From: JBJHBY01 sp050485745
Lineage (GTDB): Bacteria > Pseudomonadota > Gammaproteobacteria > Pseudomonadales > CAMLJR01
Length of the DNA: 10,073 bases
Assembly (NCBI GenBank): GCA_050485745.1
Contig: JBJHBY010000124.1
Coordinates: 1-10,073 of the forward strand
Direction: 5' to 3'
Part shown: positions 6,594 through 10,073 of the stretch, one piece after another
Layout of the letters: the number at the start of each line of letters is the position of its first letter
Position numbering within the stretch: position 1 is the first letter of the stretch
Translations under genes and position numbers: made by a program
The notes under the pieces: model-generated
What the model saw: the letters and a program-made list of their open reading frames with translations, nothing else
Told to the model about the DNA's origin: nothing
Database searches by the model: none

Positions 6594-7340
6594 CTACCAC
6601 CCCCCCGAGGCGCCGCCGCCACCAAAACCGCCGCCGCCACCACCGAAGCCGCCACCAAAGCCCCCGCGGGAACCGCCGCGCCCTCCGCCAAAACCCCCCG
6701 GGCCCGGCAGGAACACGCCGTGTCGCCGCCCGACTCCAGGTGCCATGCCAACACCGCCACCAAACCAGAACGGCAGGATCACCAGCAGCATCAGCAACAG
6801 CAACCATTCATTGCCACCCTCCCTGGCGGGCGGCGGTGACACCGGTTCGGCACCGGCCTCGCCCAGCACGCCCAGCAAGGCCGCCACTCCGGCCTCGATA
6901 CCGCCGGCGAAATCTCCCTCGCGAAACGCAGGCAGGATGGCGCCCTGAATGATGCGGGACGACAGCGCATCGGTCAGTGTGCCCTCCAGGCCATAGCCGA
7001 CCTCGATGCGCACCCGGCGCTCGGCCAGGGCCACGATCAGCAGTACGCCGTCATCCTCGCCCGCACGGCCGATGCCCCAGTGACGACCGAGCTGATAGCC
7101 GAAGTCTTCGATCTCGTAACCATCCAGCGCCGGCAGGGTCACCACCACCACCTGCTGTCCCGTCGCCTGTTCATGCCGCGCCAGACGCGTTTCCAGACGG
7201 GCACGAGCCTGAGGCTGCAGCAATCCGGCCTGATCCACCACACGCCCGCTCAGTGCCGGAAAGGCCATCTCCGCCTGAGCGCCCGACGTCAGGGCCAGCA
7301 GCAGAACCAGTCCCGCAAAGGCCAACCGCGGAGCGCGCAT
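6594..7340 (-). CDS. Secreted, membrane-anchored TPM-domain protein with glycine-rich tail (YgcG-like)
   Basis: The 248-residue protein has a Sec signal peptide (hydrophobic core 8-19, likely cut after AQA at 23). A TPM domain follows at about 27-160 (GRVVDQAGLLQPQARARLET, then QVVVVTLPALDGYEIEDFGYQLGRHWGIG, DDGVLLIVALAERRVRIEVGYG and the downstream LSSRIIQGAILPAFREGDFAGGI). A short Pro-rich linker leads to one transmembrane segment (about 178-193), and the tail from about 211 is strongly enriched in Gly and Phe. The protein ends in GGGASGGW, an ending typical of this family. The TPM domain should therefore lie in the periplasm with the tail in the cytoplasm. The ATG overlaps the lemA stop by one base (TGATG), indicating translational coupling. 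LemA-TPM gene pairs recur in bacteria, but their joint role is unknown. Confidence 0.9.
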   Translation of the reverse strand: MRAPRLAFAGLVLLLALTSGAQAEMAFPALSGRVVDQAGLLQPQARARLETRLARHEQATGQQVVVVTLPALDGYEIEDFGYQLGRHWGIGRAGEDDGVLLIVALAERRVRIEVGYGLEGTLTDALSSRIIQGAILPAFREGDFAGGIEAGVAALLGVLGEAGAEPVSPPPAREGGNEWLLLLMLLVILPFWFGGGVGMAPGVGRRHGVFLPGPGGFGGGRGGSRGGFGGGFGGGGGGFGGGGASGGW

Positions 7341-7903
7341 CAGTCAAACCGTACCTGTGGCGGCTCGGCAGCAGCCGGAGCCGTGGCCTGGAAGGTCTCG
7401 CGCAGTTCCAGGTCGCTATACAGCAGGCTGTGCCAGATGCGGCCGGGGAAGGTGCGGATCTCGCGGTTATAGCGTTCCACCGCAGCAATGTAATCACGTC
7501 GCGCCACGGCGATGCGGTTTTCCGTGCCCNNNNNNNNNNGCTCCGGATAGCGCTCCGACACCACCAGCAGCCTGCGCAGGGCTCCACCCAGCTCGGCCTG
7601 GGCCTGTTCGAAGGCACGCAGGCGCTCCGGGTCATCCAGCACGCTGGCGTCGACCTGCATCGAACCGACGCGGGCCCGCGCCTCGACCACCGCGGTCAGG
7701 GTCTCGCGCTCCTGCCGCGCGAAGCCACGCACGGTTTCAACCAGATTGGGGACCAGATCGGCACGGCGCTGATACTGGTTCTCCACCTGCGCCCAGGTTG
7801 CCTTTACCTGTTCATCGTAGGAGGGGATATTGTTGATGCCGCAACCCGTCAGCAGCAGGCCGAGCAACAGCAGCAGGGGCCAGCGATAAGCCATCGCGCT
7901 CAT
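7340..7903 (-). CDS. lemA: LemA family lipoprotein (contains assembly gap)
   Basis: LemA proteins are small, mostly helical, coiled-coil-like envelope proteins of unclear function. This one has a lipoprotein signal: a run of Leu followed by the lipobox LTGC, with the lipidated Cys at residue 21 if the ATG at 7903 is used. Family motifs are VKATWAQVENQYQRRADLVPNLVETV, given here as the stretch just after the signal, then RQERETLTAVVEARARV, ALRRLLVVSERYPE, GTENRIAVARRDYIAAVERYN and the C-terminal PPQVRFD. Ten N (7530-7539) fall between ERYPE and GTENR, where LemA proteins have a conserved LKANQNF-type segment. I chose ATG 7903 because GGAG lies 7 nt upstream; ATG 7921 has no ribosome site and ATG 7894 is also possible. 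It is the first gene of a lemA-TPM-TPM operon. Identification is secure; the middle of the protein is not known. Confidence 0.92.
   Translation of the reverse strand: MSAMAYRWPLLLLLGLLLTGCGINNIPSYDEQVKATWAQVENQYQRRADLVPNLVETVRGFARQERETLTAVVEARARVGSMQVDASVLDDPERLRAFEQAQAELGGALRRLLVVSERYPEXXXXGTENRIAVARRDYIAAVERYNREIRTFPGRIWHSLLYSDLELRETFQATAPAAAEPPQVRFD
7530..7539. other. Assembly gap (10 N) inside lemA
   Basis: Ten undetermined bases interrupt lemA. The reading frame is kept across them, but family knowledge indicates about 15 codons between the flanking motifs where only 4 are shown, so the gap length is probably a placeholder and too short. Confidence 0.95.
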
Positions 7904-8115
7904 TTCGGTACTCCGGTTCATGGACGAGCGCTAATCTGCGGCCAAGCGCCTCCGATTGCAAGGGTTCGTGCACGGCGGGTGGTATACGGCAAGAGACGCA
8001 CGACAAATGGCGCGGCGCGGCCGGCGCAGCCATGGACAGCTACGGTACACTGCAGGCAACAGGCCATGACGGGCAACTGCGGACGATGACACACACCAGA
8101 CCGGGAAGCACGCCC

Positions 8116-10073
8116 ATGACAGGCACACCGATGGCGGACAGGGCGCGAAGCTGGCTGTGCCGCCTGGGCATTGCCTACTGTGGCTACCTGGCCCTGGTCA
8201 TCCTTGTGGCGATGCCGGCTGCCAACATCATGCTGCCGCGGATCTACCAGGAGCAGACCGGCCGCGAACTGCAGTTTGACGCCGTACTGCTGAACCCCTT
8301 CACCCTGGGCATCACGGTTGTACGCGCCAGTGATCGCAACCCCGATGGCGAGCTGTTCTGGGCCTTTGACGAACTGCTGCTGGACGTCGGCCTGTGGCGC
8401 AGCCTGCTGGGCAGGCACCTGGTACTCGACCACCTGCATCTGTCGGGGCTGCACCTCGACGTCTGGCGCGACGGCGAACAATTCAACTTCAGCGCCATCC
8501 TGCGGCACCGGGCGCAGCGCGACCCGTCCACCAGTGAGGCCACCGAAACCACCGGCTTGCCGGCACTGACCCTGCGCCGGCTGGTGTTCTCCGCCACACA
8601 CCTGGGCTACAGCGAGCGCCATCGCGAGGAGCCCTTCGAGACCTTTGCAAGGAACCTGGGCTTCCAGCTCTGGGGGCTGACCACCCATGTCGACGAGGGC
8701 CAGCCCTACCAGCTCGAGGCCCGGGATGAGAGCGGCGGCCGCCTTTACTGGCAGGGTCAGTTGTCCCTGGCCGGTGGCCACAGTCGCGGCCTGCTGGTAC
8801 TGGATGACATCAGCCTGTTGCCCGCCTGGCGCTACTTTGCGCCGCAGCTCGGTGTGGTGGTGGACAGCGCCCTGCTCGACCTGCAGGCCCGCTATGCCCT
8901 GACCTGGGGCGACGGCACTCCCGAGCTGCAGGTGGAAGACGGCCGCCTCAACCTGCACCAGCTGCAGCTGCACGGGCGCGAGGACACGGACACTGTCATC
9001 AACTGGCAGTCCCTGAACCTGGCCGGGATCGCACTGGACAGCCACGAACAATCCCTGCGCATTGCCGCACTCGAACTGCACGGCCTCGACCTCGCAGGGC
9101 ACAGCGAGGCAGCGGAGGTCAGCCTGCTGCCGCTGTTGCGCTTCGGCAACGACGACGCCCATTCGGCCCAGCCAGATCCGGAGGCCGTCACACCCGGCGC
9201 CGGGCCCGACGGGTGGCAGCTGCTGCTCGAGCAGCTGACGCTGCGTGACAGCCGGGTGCGATGGCGCGCAGCGGAACTGGCCACGCCCCTTGAGATCACC
9301 CCCCGACTGACACTGGACAATCTGCACTGGCCCGCCGCAGAGGAGGCCAAACTGGCGCTGGATCTCGACATCAATCAGGACAGTCAGCTGCGACTTTCGG
9401 GAACCCTGGTGCCGGTGCACGCCGACCTCGACATCCAGGGAGACATCAGGCAACTGCCCCTGCCCTGGTTCCAGCCCTTGCTGCAGCATTATCTCAGCGC
9501 CGTACTCGACAGCGGGTCCCTCGATGCCGACTGGCAGCTACGGCTGAAAGGCGGCGCCGCACAGACGGCCGCAGCCGAACTGCAAGTGGATACCCTGCAA
9601 CTGCTGGATGCGGACGACGTGCTGCTGGGCTGGGAGCGGACCCGGGTTGCCGGGCTGGCCGTGGACCTGCCGCAACGGCAGCTGTCGATCGAGCATATCC
9701 ACTTGCTGGCCCCGGAGGCACGACTGGCGATTCACGCCGGCGGGGGCAGCAATATCGGCGACCTGCTGGTCCGGAACGGGAGTAGCGACAGCGGCAGTGA
9801 CAACGCCGGAGGTGACAACAATCACTCCGGTGAGAACCGGCCCGGAACGCAAGATACCGGAACGACTGCCAACGCTGCCCCGTGGAACCTTCGCCTGCAA
9901 CGCGTCGATGTGGAGCAAGGCCGCCTGGACTTCAGCGACGACAACCTCGCATTGCCCTTCCGCGCCTTCATCCAGGGACTGGAGGGCAGCATCGAGGGGC
10001 TGGATACCCGTGCCGGCGAACGCGCCCGTATCGACCTCAGCGGCAACGTGGACGGCTACGCACCGGTCGCACT
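8116..10073 (+). CDS. DUF748 / AsmA-like envelope protein (C-terminus cut by window edge)
   Basis: The frame is open from 8116 to the right edge (652 full codons) with no stop. The product begins with a short basic cytoplasmic stretch and one transmembrane segment (about 17-36), followed by a long region of alternating strands with patterns such as LPRIYQEQTGRELQFDAVLL, NPFTLGITVVRASD, FDELLLDVGLWRSLLGRHLV and LDHLHLSGLHLDVWRDGEQF, then NFSAIL. This is typical of the N-terminal part of DUF748 proteins of the AsmA-like superfamily, which are inner-membrane-anchored with a long periplasmic beta-rich groove and are implicated in envelope lipid homeostasis. A low-complexity Ser/Gly/Asn/Asp-rich linker occurs at about 553-592. 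ATG 8116 has GGGAAG 8 nt upstream; in-frame ATGs at 8086 and 8131 are alternatives. It is divergent from lemA across 212 bp, with no convincing promoter. DUF748 is my best family call; another AsmA-like family is possible. Confidence 0.82.
   Translation, partial: MTGTPMADRARSWLCRLGIAYCGYLALVILVAMPAANIMLPRIYQEQTGRELQFDAVLLNPFTLGITVVRASDRNPDGELFWAFDELLLDVGLWRSLLGRHLVLDHLHLSGLHLDVWRDGEQFNFSAILRHRAQRDPSTSEATETTGLPALTLRRLVFSATHLGYSERHREEPFETFARNLGFQLWGLTTHVDEGQPYQLEARDESGGRLYWQGQLSLAGGHSRGLLVLDDISLLPAWRYFAPQLGVVVDSALLDLQARYALTWGDGTPELQVEDGRLNLHQLQLHGREDTDTVINWQSLNLAGIALDSHEQSLRIAALELHGLDLAGHSEAAEVSLLPLLRFGNDDAHSAQPDPEAVTPGAGPDGWQLLLEQLTLRDSRVRWRAAELATPLEITPRLTLDNLHWPAAEEAKLALDLDINQDSQLRLSGTLVPVHADLDIQGDIRQLPLPWFQPLLQHYLSAVLDSGSLDADWQLRLKGGAAQTAAAELQVDTLQLLDADDVLLGWERTRVAGLAVDLPQRQLSIEHIHLLAPEARLAIHAGGGSNIGDLLVRNGSSDSGSDNAGGDNNHSGENRPGTQDTGTTANAAPWNLRLQRVDVEQGRLDFSDDNLALPFRAFIQGLEGSIEGLDTRAGERARIDLSGNVDGYAPVA

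Noticed and set aside
6600..6715. Tandem GCC/ACC/CCG-type repeat tract as a CRISPR or satellite
   Set aside because: It is the codon-level consequence of the poly-Gly tail of the TPM protein, with no spacer structure.
6022..6807. 261-codon minus-strand frame spanning both TPM genes
   Set aside because: It is an alternate frame of the glycine-codon-rich tail and the second TPM gene; the correct frames give signal peptide, TPM motifs and coupled stops/starts.
7922..8000. Promoter for lemA (TATACC or TTGCAA candidates on the minus strand)
   Set aside because: Neither candidate has a partner hexamer at proper spacing; any promoter here is too weak to assert.
8041..8060. TACACT at 8046-8051 as a -10 for the DUF748 gene
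   Set aside because: No acceptable -35 hexamer occurs 16-18 bp upstream, and the surrounding DNA is very GC-rich, so I do not call a promoter.
7918..9489. 523-codon minus-strand open frame opposite the DUF748 gene
   Set aside because: Antisense shadow rich in Gln, Val and Ala without domain motifs; the plus frame has a membrane anchor and a consistent beta-rich pattern.

Overview
The window looks like chromosome of a GC-rich gammaproteobacterium. The supports are a rimP-nusA transcription/translation operon, a Ppx and a PPK1 of the proteobacterial type in divergent orientation, a lemA/TPM gene cluster and a DUF748 (AsmA-like) envelope protein. The genes resemble those of Pseudomonas- or Halomonas-like and purple-sulfur-like lineages, but I cannot name the genus from sequence alone. 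There are no insertion sequences, phage genes, CRISPR arrays, tRNAs or rRNAs. Overall this is a core-genome region rather than an accessory island.

Left part (1-2132, minus strand): nusA runs off the left edge (444 codons visible) and is preceded by rimP. Upstream of rimP is a leader of about 235 nt. A near-consensus sigma70 promoter (TTGACC, 17-bp spacer, TATAAT) starts it, with its -35 box overlapping the stop codon of ppx. The leader carries two separate intrinsic terminators before the rimP start codon. Because NusA itself promotes intrinsic termination, this arrangement suggests feedback attenuation of the operon that makes NusA.

Middle part (2133-5977): ppx (minus) and ppk1 (plus) are divergent. 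Exopolyphosphatase degrades polyphosphate and polyphosphate kinase makes it. The 173-bp intergenic region contains an almost perfect PHO box (two 7-bp half-sites with a 4-bp spacer) directed toward ppk, so polyphosphate synthesis is probably under PhoB phosphate-starvation control.

Right part (5982-7903, minus strand): lemA, a secreted/anchored TPM-domain protein with a glycine-rich tail, and a second TPM-domain protein with an internal membrane hairpin form a tight operon with TGATG and TAGATG junctions. This three-gene unit ends 4 bp from the end of ppk. A run of 10 N inside lemA is an assembly gap that hides more sequence than it shows. From about 8116 to the right edge an open plus-strand frame encodes the N-terminal 652 residues of a DUF748/AsmA-like protein with one N-terminal membrane anchor.

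I see no clearly new multi-gene system here. The observations most worth checking are the tandem-terminator rimP leader, the PHO box with possible opposite effects on ppk and ppx, and the coupled lemA-TPM-TPM operon.
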